Of a DNA stretch of 64,000 nucleotides, positions 11,282-22,285 are shown one piece after another (position 1 is the stretch's first letter; each line of letters starts with the position of its first letter). The DNA is taken from positions 148,057 to 212,056 of the forward strand of contig JBBPSI010000022.1 in assembly GCA_038093515.1 (NCBI GenBank). Direction: 5' to 3'. Both the position numbers and the translations under genes were made by a program. Source of the DNA: Butyriboletus loyo. Lineage: Eukaryota; Basidiomycota; Agaricomycetes; Boletales; Boletaceae. The notes under the pieces were generated by a model. That model did no database searches. It saw only the letters and a program-made list of their open reading frames with translations, and was not told where the DNA came from.

Positions 11282-14081
11282 TGGCGCAGTTCCGATGGTT
11301 TCGTGTTCACACTGAGCTAGCGTAGAGCATCTAGTTATTTGATATGTTTCTTTTTTTAAACGATGTCGTACTTTGATAGTGGCTCTGTAGCTGTACTTTT
11401 AGTAGGTTCCCTGGATGGCACGACCAGATTAAGCACTCGGGAAATGCCGCTTGTGTCGGAAGAAAGTCTTTAGTTTGCAACCGGCCCGGAATGTACGCGC
11501 TGAGAAACGTTCCCCTGAATATGTACGTTGCTGACGATATTTGGGAGCTGACCGGTCCAATCTAGATGGACAGGTATGCACACAGCGCTGAGTGGTGAGA
11601 TGGTGGTCGTTCAGATGACTCCCCATCAGTGGCTGTTGTGACCGAGATGGTTAGCGCCTGATGCAATGGTCCTCGAGGTATTTCCGCCAATGGGGAGAGG
11701 ACATTGATTAATTCGACTCAGACTTCTATCCGTCCCTGTCGTGATTACTTGCAAGAGGTAGATTTGAAAGTAGATCTCACTGTTAGACGCCCCTGAACAA
11801 TCGGGCTGGAATGAATTTCATGCCATCGATACATGAATCAGGGTCGCTTTTCAGGTACGCTGAGAGTTGTGAAGATCAGTTGATCACCTGTGAAAAACAT
11901 GATGGACCGCCAGGGTGAGACCCCCTGGTAGGAATTAGGACTGAGAACGCTCGACCCGTGGCGGGAAGCCAGTCTCGTGAAAGCTCGATGGTGACCGTCG
12001 CTGTAACACCGGACCCGGTGCCGGGGCGAAGGATCGCGCACCATGAAGCGATTCCTCCGATAATATCTGCTGACTTACAGACCAGAGCAGGCCAAAATAG
12101 AAGCAACTTCGCTCGAGACAGATGCGGCGGGACAAACTCAACCGCTAACTCGTGGGCTATCCGCTTCTCCGCTCTCACCATCAAATATGTGATCGCCCCC
12201 AAGCTGGTCACCTGGGTGTTCATCTGAGCGACGACGTTTCCCAAGAGCTTTTGGGGGTCAGCGTTCGGCTGTCGAAAGGGCCCGCTCTCGTTTTTCCACC
12301 TGACCGGCGCGTGCTCCCCGAGGATGAGAAACGTGGCATTCGCTAACCATTACGTTGCTGATGTCTGCGACCCTGCAAACGGGCCGCCCTGCTTTCGGAA
12401 ACACGAAACATTCGGGGTTTTTTTTTCCGAGGGAAAAGTTACCTTTTTCGTGCGTATGTCCACCCAATCAGACGTTGCGAACGAACGAGGGATGACTTGA
12501 ACCGTGAAGTTCGTTCCACACTAGAATGTATATGGGATTGCATCTGCGCATAATGGCACTAGAACGAGATCCAACGCCGTCTCAGCTAATCTGAAGACTG
12601 TCAGCCGCGAACACTCTCTTTATCTAAACCTCGAAATGGACTTGCTGGTGACAGTTCGTCCAAATCTCCATCCTGACCGCCGCGATGGCGGCGGGGTTAC
12701 TGGCAGTTCTTGTTTGCGCTCTCCCCGGGCGTACTATTCGGTGGTACTAACGCGTACCGGTGGATTTTTTTTGTCCGGGTCCAAAGCGCCATCTTAACGC
12801 TCCCGAAACGAAGTCCCGTCATCCCGGAGTGCTCGTCTACCTGACGAAATTCTTCGGGTACCTTCGACAGGATCTCCGATGTTCTACGGACGGAGACCGT
12901 GTGGAGCGACGCCCTGTACAAACAAAGTAGTGCGTCTTCACATGTGAGGTACAGCCGCCTTTTCGTTTCTACCGGAGCTCATCGCAAGTAGGGTGATCCT
13001 TGCCATGGGGTAATGTGCGATCAGACATAAAGTTCGTCGCGCGTTCGCCAGGACGGGTTTGGGCTTGTTTCGGGGAAAGGAGGTACTCAGCGCCGTTAAT
13101 CTACGGTGTCCGCAATAACAATGCCGGTCATTGGGCATCGTCGCGGAACCGCCACAATGCCCTTCCCAGACGCAGTAGATCGGTGCGTGATCAGGGGTCG
13201 GATATAGTGATTGCTGGGCCTTACTTGCCACTTCCGGATTCGCAGTCAAACATCTTTCCATCGTCCTGGAAAACGCCGCTGGGCTTCTCCCTCTACCGAA
13301 TTCCGTCAGGTTCAGTCTTTTCTGTTGTTGTTGTCTCATCTCAGCAACACATCACTCGTTCGTAAGTCATCTTTTCGTGTTCCCGCGTGGGGAGGGGGAG
13401 TATGCACGGCTTTCCTCAAGGTGTGTATTTCAAAAACGCGTGTGTCACTTTTCCGCAGACGCACGACCCTGATTTCATTTCGGCATACTTCATGGCGGAC
13501 GGACGCGCGTGCTAGCTTCTACTCAAGGCAAAGTTTTCCAGATCCGTTAATTGCCCTATCACCCATGTGCTTAGTGTGGTATGCACCCAACGTTTCCGTA
13601 TCCGGCCTACACAAAGCTGAGTTATTTATTAATTGGTTTGGAAAGCACGAGGTTTGTTGCCGTAGGCATTCGAAATTCTCTACTTATAAGGTACTGCACC
13701 GTTTGCTAGTTCTAAATCCGTTCTTCTTCTTTGATTTCTAGCACGGCAATTAATTCGTATCAAGGATGGCCGTACGCGGGCCTGATCAGGGTGTAAAAGT
13801 TGACATACTAACCTTGCCCCGAATATGTTCATTGCATGGTTGTGTGGGATTGTGAACCATCTAGCTGGGGGGACGATCAATGGCGGAACACGCTTACAGT
13901 CACCAGACGTAGGATTAAGGTGAGGGATAAAAGCAGGTTTCAACCTGAGCTGAAGTTGTATCTGACACCAATTTTATTTGCGCCCGGAAGTGTTTCAGAG
14001 AGTGATCTGTGCCAGAGGCTTACCTAAGAAGCTACTTACGCACGACATACCCCTAACATACAGTTGAACAAACTCACCAGA
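11282..14081. other. 2.8 kb gene-sparse stretch
   Basis: This is the longest stretch without a gene in the window. The longest frames (such as minus strand 11876-12244 and plus strand 13211-13741) carry no motif I recognise and overlap other frames of equal length. There are no terminal repeats or transposase signatures that I can see. The first 150 bases are the likely 3' UTR of the P450, and the last 200 bases the likely promoter of acetate kinase. Confidence 0.5.
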
Positions 14082-15589
14082 ATGTCCTTCATCCTCGCGG
14101 TAAATGCAGGCTCCTCCTCGCTCAAGATCTCGCTCTACCAGCGGGTACCAGAGAATCCAAAGGAGCCGTGTCTTCTCTTGGCATCTACCATCTCTTCCAT
14201 TTCTTCTCCCCCAGCCAAGGTCTCGTTTCAACATGCCAACACAGGCCAAGCAACCAGACGTCTTGACTCATCCGAGCCCTCAATTCGTGATCATGAATCT
14301 GCGTTCATTTACTTTCTGGACCGTCTCAAGGAAGACGTGAGCATCGACTGTCGGCAGGTCAAGCACATATGCCATCGAGTTGTCCATGGCGGGGATTACA
14401 CCGAGCCTACGGTCGTCTCGGAGCAGTCTTACCATCACATCGAGACATTGTCTGACCTCGCTCCTCTGCGAGTGCCTTTCAATTCTTCCAGGTATTGCCC
14501 CGATTAATGGCTTGTGGACAGGCACAATGGTGCTGCGTTGTCCGTCGTAAACGCATGCCTCAAGGCGTTGCCGCACGCACTCTCAATTGCGTTTTTCGAC
14601 ACCGCATTTCACAAGGATTTGCCTCGCCATGTCTCGACCTATGCCATCGATCAGCAAATCGCGCGAGAACATGGTCTGAGGAAGTATGGCTTCCACGGAT
14701 TGAGCTGCAAGTATCTATCCTTGGGTGGCGCATCGGTGTGCTCATACTAGAACGTTAAGATGCCTTCATCAGACGCATGGTTGCCAATCATTTACACAAG
14801 GTTTACCCCTTTCCCTGAAAAGTCAGGGTGCTGCTTACACTGATGCTCTTCAGGAAGAAGACGAATTGAACATCATTGCACTGCATCTTGGATCCGGAGC
14901 ATCTGCCTGCGCATTTCGGGATGGAAAGTCCATCGATACATCCATGGGTCTTACTCCCTTGAGTGGAATACCTGGGGCCACCAGAGCAGGAGATGTCGAC
15001 CCCAGTCTCATTTTCCATTACACGAGCGAGCCTCCAAGTCGGTTGAGCTACAATTCTGCAACACACAGAGAAATCCGCGTTACAAGAGTCTGCTTCTCTT
15101 TCTTTATCCATTTCTCCTGCACTCACCGCAAGAACTTAGGCAGAGGAAATCCTCAATAGTCAAGCAGGCTGGAAGGCATTGACGGGAACCACCGACTTTA
15201 GAGAAATCACCAGGAAGGCCGACCTCTTCACACCACCAATGGCTGCTGCAGAAAATCCCTACACACTCGCGTTCCACATTGTGCTCGATCGCGTGTTGCA
15301 TTACGTTGGTGCGTATCACCTTTCCCTCCGGGGCAAGGTTGATGCGCTGGTATTTTCCGGTGGGATCGGGGAAAGAAGTCGGGAATTGCGGAGTGCCGTC
15401 GGGGATGCAGTCCACAATTTAGGTTACTCGACCATTGATGAACACGTCAATCAGGAGCTAGAGCGTCGTGAAGCTGCGGTCATCGATATCGGAAAGCAAG
15501 ATGGAGGAAAACGGATGTTGGTTTGTAGGACAGACGAGCAGTTTGAGATGGCAAGAGCGTGTTCACTCTCTGACGAGTTTTGGCATTGA
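14082..15589 (+). CDS. ackA: Acetate kinase
   Basis: Converts acetyl phosphate plus ADP to acetate plus ATP, or the reverse. The N-terminus reads [16 protein letters not shown], the phosphate-binding signature of the acetokinase family. Further motifs are [72 protein letters not shown] (second family signature) and FSGGIGERS. Exons are 14082-14467, 14522 to about 14710, about 14773-14800, 14854-15078 and 15140-15589, totalling 426 codons; an alternative second intron (14724/14760) gives 435. The first intron must begin with GC (14468) to restore LAPLHNG. Fungal acetate kinase works with phosphoketolase, whose gene lies 11 kb to the right. The protein is complete. Confidence 0.95.
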
Positions 15590-16405
15590 CACGGGCATGG
15601 GAGTGGTACAGGTACCGGTTTTGAGGTGACCGTGTACACCAGGTCGGGCGTGTCGAGCAGAGATATTTTAGGACTTGAAGGATGTGCCTTGGTTACTTGG
15701 GATCTGTGCGGCACATTCATCGCGGTTGCAAGTTTTTCAGCCGCGAAGACAACAAGAATTAAATCATATCGCGATGGTCGGGACATTCGGATTTCCCCTT
15801 GACCTTGGCAGGCTACACAAGTGGATACAAACTCGCTCCGTGGGTTGCACGAAACCTGAATAACACTCAAGTCCGGCCAGAGGACACGAATCCGCGAACC
15901 GTAAGCCTTTCCAGGCAGCTCACGTCTTCTAGTAGCGGACGAACTTGGAGTTTTGGGTCCAGCCTTGCCACCACTCGAGAACAGTACCACATGATGTCTG
16001 GTTTTCATTCTGAGCAAGCAGCCTGTGTACGATGAACCCCGTGTGATATTATTTAATCCTTCTTACACTACCTTGCTGGCTCGCCCACTTCTCATGTGCT
16101 GTCCTCACCATTATCCAGACATAGTCGCGTGGATCTGACAGTGGCCAATGTCAGCGACTCAAGAGCAATCATGATGTATCTGCAGCGTTTATTATCCGTC
16201 TTACTACAAGGTCTGGATTCACCCCATGGTCCACCAAGCTAACGATCTCTTGTATAGAATTCAACTGTACAGGTCGGCCTAAATGTGAGTGACCGCGACG
16301 AAAGGCATGCTAAATAGATACAACAAGTACCGAAAGAAATATCACCAACACATACGAACGAAGATGATCGAAGAAGAAGTCTGAATACAAGTCCGTTCCC
16401 GATGT
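15590..16405. other. Intergenic region between convergent genes
   Basis: About 816 bases between the 3' ends of acetate kinase and the large AIG1-like GTPase. Open frames exist on both strands (15451-16017 minus overlaps acetate kinase) but are Ser/Pro-rich without recognisable order. I see no RNA gene or repeat. Confidence 0.5.
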
Positions 16406-18824
16406 TTATCTCGCACCTAGCCAGTGCATCGCAGCTTTCCACACGACGAACGGTATCGGCAGCACGAAACCGGAGGGTGGGTCTTTCTTGAGATTCCGTT
16501 CTTGGGCTGCAGCTCTTGCGAGCTCTGCCTCCCGTCGAGCCTTTGCGAGTTCTTCTTGCAACTGGGCATTCTTCTGACGTTCCACGACCTCTCGTTCCGC
16601 TGCTTCCGCCTCCAACCGCCTTCGATAATCATCAGCCTCCGCGACTCGTCTATGAAGCGTCGCTAGCTCCAACTCTACTTTCTTTTTGCGTTCGTGTTCT
16701 TCCGCCAACCTAGCTTTCTCTTCAGCCTCGAACACCAACGCTCTGGAGAATTCCGCAGCACGCTTTGCCTCTGTAGACCGACGTTCCTTTTCTGCTAGTT
16801 CTTTGTCCATCGCGTTACGAACTCGGTCGACCTCTTCCTCGACCTGCTTTCTGAAGGCTTCCTCGCGCAGCTTAGCTTGTTGTCGCTCTTCCTCGAGTCT
16901 TGCTTCGGCGGCTTCCCGAGCCTGCCTCGCTGCTTCTGCTTCGCTTCCTCTCCGGACTTGCTCTGCTTTGGTAACCGTGTCCTTCTCCTTACGTTCGCAC
17001 GCGAGCTGTTCCTGCAGACTTAGCCTGCGTTGTTCTTCCTCCCGTAGCTCGAGGCGCAGCTGTTCCTCTAGCTGTTGGATACGAGCCTCTTCTGCTTGCC
17101 GCTGAGCTTCTGCTTCCTGTTCTTTCTTGGCGTGAGTTTCCTCCAGGGTTCGACGCACGCGCTCCGTTTCCTCGAGGATTTGCCTCTGATACCTCTCCTT
17201 CTCTTGCTTCAGGGCTTGGTCTTGTTGTTCGAGAAGGAGGGCATGCGCCTCCGCTTGGGCTTGACTTGCGGAAGCAGCCTCGCGCCCGCGGCGCTCCTGT
17301 TCAGCGGCAACCCTCTCCATCTCCTGTCGAGCCTTCGCGATCTCGTCCTGCAGGCGAGCTCTTTCGCGTTCTTCCGCGAGTAGTCTGGACTTTTCTTCTT
17401 CCTCCTTGACCTTTGCCTGACGCTGGAGTTCGGCCTCGAGTGCAAGAGCTCGCTCACGCTCTACCCTGATCTTCTCCGCCTGCTCCGCTTCGGCCTGCTG
17501 CTTCTCGGCTTCTGCTCGCAGCATCTCTTGCTGGAGGGAACGTAGGTGTTCCTGGTGCCGTACTTCGACAAGCCTGCGGGCCTTGCGCTCTTCTTCAAGC
17601 AGGCGAGCCTTCCGCTCTTCCGCTTCTTTTTTCCCCTCCAGGAGTTCGGTTTCGCGTCGTGCGTGCTCGGCCTGCGATGTCTCGATTTCTTGGCGAGCCT
17701 GGAGGACTTGTCCCTGCAATCCCTCGAGCTCCTGCATGTAGCGACGATTTTCCGTCTCCATTTCCGCGATCTTGGATTCAAGTCGCGATTTCTCCACCAT
17801 AAAGTCTGTCGCCATGCGCTCGGAATCATGTTGTATGCGCTCAATCTCCTTCCGCTTCTTGTCGACTTCGTCTTGGAGTTCCGACCTGGTCTCCTCGTCC
17901 TTGGCGTGCATCGCAACCTCCATCTCGTCACGGAGCTTCTTCAGCTCCTCATCATGACGGTCAGCTTGATCCTTCAAGGCGCGGGTGAGCTCGGCTCCAG
18001 CAGCGGTATGGGCTAGGTCTTTGCGCTGGTTGACGAGCTCGTGCTGAATCTGCAGCGTAGCAGCCTGGGTATTGATCAAGTGACGAAGGATGGCGTGGGC
18101 GGATGGCTGGTTGCCGTCGTGGCGGAGTAGTCGTGCACCCTTTTCAAGGACAGGCTTGAAGAACTTGTCGTTGCTGGCAAGCTCGCGCTCTCGTGCCTCA
18201 CCGATCTTGGGGTCGACGTTCGACCACATGTTGGTGACGATGAGGACGTTTCGGAGTGTGTTATCTCCACACAGCTCGCGGAAGATACGAAAGTTGCGCT
18301 TCGATGTGCCGCCAATCCTGACATCGGAAATCCGGTGCATGTAGATGATACCGGCGAGCTTGGCGCCTTGCTCGTAACTGTGTACGCACAGTTTTCAATC
18401 CAAGGTCATTCTCTGCCCCGATGTGATGTAAGCAAAGTGACTTACGTGTTGGATAGATACGCTGCAATGGACGAGAGGATGTCCGTGTCGCTACGAGTGG
18501 TATCGTCGAATCCGGGCGTGTCGATCAAGGTGACGATGCGCCCGTTGAGGTAAAACGGTTTGGACGTCCGTACTTCGGACGTGCAGCTCTCCAGACCACG
18601 ACCGACAGGCAAGTCGGACCCGCTGGCGAGGTTGATAAACTGTTTTTTTTTTTGAATCCGATGATCAGCGACCCGTTCTCGTCCTGTAGGATCGAGATAC
18701 GTACGGTTGATTTACCACTTCCAGTGGCCCCCATCACTCTGGAAATGGTATGTCAGAGAACGGCGACCGGGATTGGTGGATGAAGATCGTACGCAATTCT
18801 GATCTCTTTTCCGCGAGAAGCCAT
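16406..18824 (-). CDS. AIG1-like GTPase with long coiled-coil tail
   Basis: P-loop GTPase of the AIG1/GIMAP-like group common in Agaricomycetes. Minus-strand exons 18793-18824, 18705-18738, 18446-18639 and 16406-18377 sum to 2232 bases and give 743 residues. Residues 1-30 hold EIRIAVMGATGSGKST (Walker A, G1). LIDTPGFDDTT is the G3 motif, and VLIVTNMW lies where the G4 specificity loop is expected. From about residue 220 to 720 the protein is an almost uninterrupted charged coiled coil rich in Glu, Lys, Arg, Gln and Ala, followed by a short hydrophobic end around FVLPIPFVVWKAAM. The Walker A motif sits alone on a 34-base exon. The gene is tandem with a shorter paralogue just upstream. The cellular role is unknown; membrane scaffold or self-assembling GTPase is a guess. 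Confidence 0.9.
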
Positions 18825-19316
18825 GACGCTGTTCTGGAAGGTGTGTCAGAGTGGGGAAAGCGAGGAACAACGATGGGCGAGTGGTATGTGTTTGGAGGAT
18901 TTCAGACAAGAAGACGTTCGGGGGTTATCCTTATATGCCCCAGATAGCTTGCACCATGCACCCCAATCACATACTGCTTGGGGGCGCAAATGGGAGGGCG
19001 CATGTTGTGGCTCGGTCTCCAACACAAAACACCTTTTCAACGTTTCGTTGATCGGTTATTAGAAGGCCACGATGAATCCTGCCGCTCCGAACTGCCCCTG
19101 AACGGGAATTTCGCGGTGCCTGTGGTGAACGAGAACATTATTTCAAGGATGCTGGCAAATACGCCGAGATGCACCACCAGGCTGTGAGGAAGACAGGATT
19201 GGTGGAGTCCACATCGAGATCTCCAAGGGTACACTTGGCGAACAAGGGAAGAATAAACACGAGGAATATGACGAGCCAGCTCGAAACGACTACATAACGT
19301 GACGGGGCTGGGCGAA
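18825..19316. other. Spacer between the tandem GTPase genes
   Basis: About 490 bases holding the 3' UTR of the upstream paralogue and the promoter of the downstream one. I see no independent gene. Confidence 0.5.
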
Positions 19317-20440
19317 TCACCCTTCCTTGACCTGCAATACCTCCTCGATCCTCCGCAATTCAGTCTGGTAGTCAGACGCGAGCCGAGATGCTTGGCTCTG
19401 CGTCTTTTGCAGCTCAGCTTCCACCTTGTGCATTTCCTCCTGCAGTTCTTTTCGCGTCTCCTCGTCCTGGCTTCGCTCGGCGTCAGCCATCTCTTCCCTG
19501 AGAGCTTCTAGCTCATTCCGGTGTCGCGCGCAGAGCTCCGACATCTCCTTATCGAGCTGCTTGTATGCAGCCGTCTGCGTGATATCCATGCCTTCTCCCA
19601 ACTCTCGCTGGATTTGGAGCACCACAGGCTCCTTGTCAACCAAGTTCTGGATGATCTGGTGAGCCGACTGCTTCGTGTTATCGTGCCGCAGCATCTTCGC
19701 CTGTTGATCGAGGATTGGCTTAAAGAAGATGTCCTTGGTAGCGAGTTCCTGCTCTCGGGCGTTTCCATCCTCCGCAGTGACTGTGCCCCACATATTGGTG
19801 ACAATGATCACATTGGGGTACGCTTCTTCGCCGCAGAGTTCCTGGAACATTCTGAAATCACGCCGAGCTGAACCCCCAACCCTCAAGTCGGAAATTCTCT
19901 GCATGTAAATGACACCGGCAAGGCGTGCGCCTTGTTTGTTGCTGTGGAGTCGGTTAGCCAATGGCGGGAACGGCTGAATGCAACATACGTGGTCACCAGG
20001 TAAGCAGCAATGAGCTTCAAGACCTCGGTGTCTGTCAAGGTCGTATCGTCGAATCCGGGCGTATCGATCAAGACAACTTGTTGTCGGCCCACGTAGAAGG
20101 GCATTGACGTCTGTACTTCATTGGTGCAACTTTCCAAGCCGGCACCTTCTCGAAGGTTGGATCCCGACGCCAGGTTGATGAACTAGAGTCGGGCTATGAG
20201 CGGTCCGGCCTCATCAGAATCAACCAAGGGACAAACCGTCGTCTTGCCACTACCAGTAGGTCCCATGACCCTAATGTGACTGATAAGCACCAGCTGTGGG
20301 AAGACGACTACAAGGAGGACGACATACGCGATGTAGATGGTTTCGCGGGCTGGGGCTATTGGAGACCTTGGGAGCTTTGGCTCCTCGTCGGCAAACTTTT
20401 CCAACTGCTTGCGCCTGGTGCATGTCAAGATTTGGCCCAT
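19317..20440 (-). CDS. AIG1-like GTPase, short paralogue, probably N-myristoylated
   Basis: Second member of the tandem pair. Minus-strand exons 20328-20440, 20237-20270, 19989-20182 and 19317-19941 sum to 966 bases and give 321 residues. VMGPTGSGKTT is Walker A, LIDTPGFDDTT the G3 motif and VIIVTNMWGTV the G4 region. The coiled-coil tail is short (about 100 residues) and ends at TGA 19317-19319. Exons 2 and 3 are exactly as long (34 and 194 bases) as in the neighbour and have the same phases, so one gene was duplicated. The first exon is not shared: it encodes MGQILTC plus a basic stretch, and Gly2 with Thr6 and Cys7 fits an N-myristoylation and palmitoylation signal, suggesting a membrane location absent from the paralogue. 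Confidence 0.9.
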
Positions 20441-21109
20441 CGTTGGTGAGTTGTGAGGGAGGAATGTGAACTCTGGCAAGCGAGATATCCGGGACGGAAC
20501 TGACGTTTAATGCAGCACGTGTTGGCAGTGTTGTATCACATCGGGTCACGCGATGGAATCGCCTTGCGTTGAGGGGGTGCTCAGAAGCGTGGCTTCCATT
20601 TGTCTGGTGGTATTGTTGTGATTCTGTAATTCATGAGGAACACGCATTTATGCCGTTGGATGGGCAAATGTCTGCATGACCCTCGTGCGACTCTTGGCGA
20701 AATTCGGAATGGAATGGAACAGCCTAGGAGGTCGACTTGTTCGAAAAAGAAAGGAAGAGGCAGAAGAAGTCCAGTGGCCGCGTTCGCTGATAAGAGCGCA
20801 GAAAGTTCCAGGGTCGTTTCCAGCAGAACGAACGTGACCGTCCACGGATTCCAGAAGACGAGAGCAAGATAGCAAAGATGGATCATATCGATCACCCATC
20901 GTAGACGAGATGGAGAGCTCGCCGCGTGTTCGTCTGTTTCTCCCCCGTATGACCAGGCTCCCAGCGTCCTGCGAAAGACGATGTTCAATGTTCAACCGAC
21001 AATTCCACGGTGAGCCCGACGCATGGTAAGGTGAAGCAAAAAATGGCGTGTGATCTAATCCACTCCGAAAAAAAAAAAGTGGCCTGATGTTGGCGACGAC
21101 ATGTCGTGG
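20441..21109. other. Intergenic region between divergent genes
   Basis: About 670 bases between the divergent short GTPase gene and ERG3. It contains minus-strand open frames without a recognised family and the upstream control sequence of both genes. Confidence 0.5.
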
Positions 21110-21117
21110 TATAAAAT
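21110..21117 (+). promoter_or_regulatory. TATA box of ERG3
   Basis: TATAAAAT lies 60 bases upstream of the ERG3 start codon at 21178. The leader between them is CT-rich, as in highly expressed fungal genes. The position is close for a TATA element, so the transcript leader would be very short. Confidence 0.5.
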
Positions 21118-21177
21118 TTCGCTCGTTCCTCATCCTTATTGCTCGCTCGCTCCTCGTTTGGTACCATCTTCATTGCA

Positions 21178-22285
21178 ATGGACCTCGTTCTGAACATCTG
21201 CGACGACTATGTCCTCGATAACGTCTGGGCGCGTCTCGTTCCACTCAACGACCCCCTCGCCGACCACTTTTCTCAGTCCTTCCTCGCTAACGTCTCAGCA
21301 ATAGCGCTTCGGCCGCAGTCTGCATGGCCGCGAGATTACGTTCCCAGACAATTAGCATCGTTGCTCGTGATCACATTGGTTGGCATCCACTTCCTCTATT
21401 TCGTTTTCGCCGGTCTTTCATTCCGATACATCTTCAACCACGAAATGATGCGGCATCCACGGTTCCTCAAGAACCAGATTAAAAACGAGATTCAGAGCAG
21501 TTTGAAAGCGTTTCCTGTCATGACGCTGTTGACGCTTCCCTGGTTCCAAGCCGAGGTCATGGGTTACTCCCGGTTGTACGACGACGTGTCCGAGTACGGA
21601 TGGCTCTACTTTGCCGTCTCAATCCCCTTGTGCGTATATTTTCATCGACCGTGGCTCACGCTGAAACGTCTCCAGCTTCTTGGCATTCACTGACTATCTC
21701 ATATACTGGCTCCATCGTATCCTGCACTATCCCATGTTTTATAAGACCATTCACAAGCCCCATCACAAATGGATCAGTGCGTGTTGTCGGTTCTTTTGTT
21801 TCGCATCGGTTGACACTTGCGGCAGTACCGACTCCTTTTGCATCCCACGCATTCCATCCGGTAGACGGATATCTACAGTCTGTGCCGTACCATATATTCA
21901 TATTCTTGTTCCCCCTTCACCGATGGTTGTACCTGGGTCTATTTGTCTTCGTCAACTTTTGGAGTATATTGGTATGATGAGCCGCTTTGCTGCACGTCTG
22001 ACGTTTATCTGAATATCCACTCGCACAGATTCATGACTCCGATATGATTACCGGCCATCCGCTTGAAAACGTTATCAACGGTCCCGCACATCACACGTTG
22101 CATCATCTTTACTTCACGGTTAACTACGGTCAGGTACCCACAGCCCCACTTGATAAAGTAATCTACGGCCGCTAATCTCCTATCAACAGTACTTCACGTT
22201 CGCGGATCGTGCAGGTGGCTCGTATCGCCAGCCAGAATCGCAGCTTGACCCGTTGCTAGAAGTTACGAAAGAGAAGACACTATGA
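21178..22285 (+). CDS. ERG3: Sterol C-5 desaturase
   Basis: Delta7-sterol 5(6)-desaturase of ergosterol synthesis, an ER membrane di-iron enzyme. Exons 21178-21629, 21676-21776, 21826-21971, 22029-22133 and 22190-22285 sum to 900 bases and give 299 residues. The histidine boxes of the fatty acid hydroxylase superfamily are all present: HRILH, HKPHH and HHTLHH, plus HAFHPVDGY, which is typical of ERG3. Hydrophobic segments occupy residues 60-85 ([17 protein letters not shown]), 115-130, 140-160 and 195-220. The length is somewhat below that of yeast Erg3, but the family core is complete. The N-terminus [14 protein letters not shown] and the start are supported by the TATA box 60 bases upstream. 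Confidence 0.95.

Noticed and set aside
11838..12244. Minus-strand 122-residue frame as a possible receptor or transposon relic
   Set aside because: Moderately hydrophobic but without a recognisable motif, supporting splice sites or repeats.
16686..17105. Long plus-strand Ser/Cys-rich open frames opposite the GTPase coiled coil
   Set aside because: They are shadows of the Glu/Lys/Arg/Ala-rich coding strand; composition follows from the coiled coil and no splice or start supports them.
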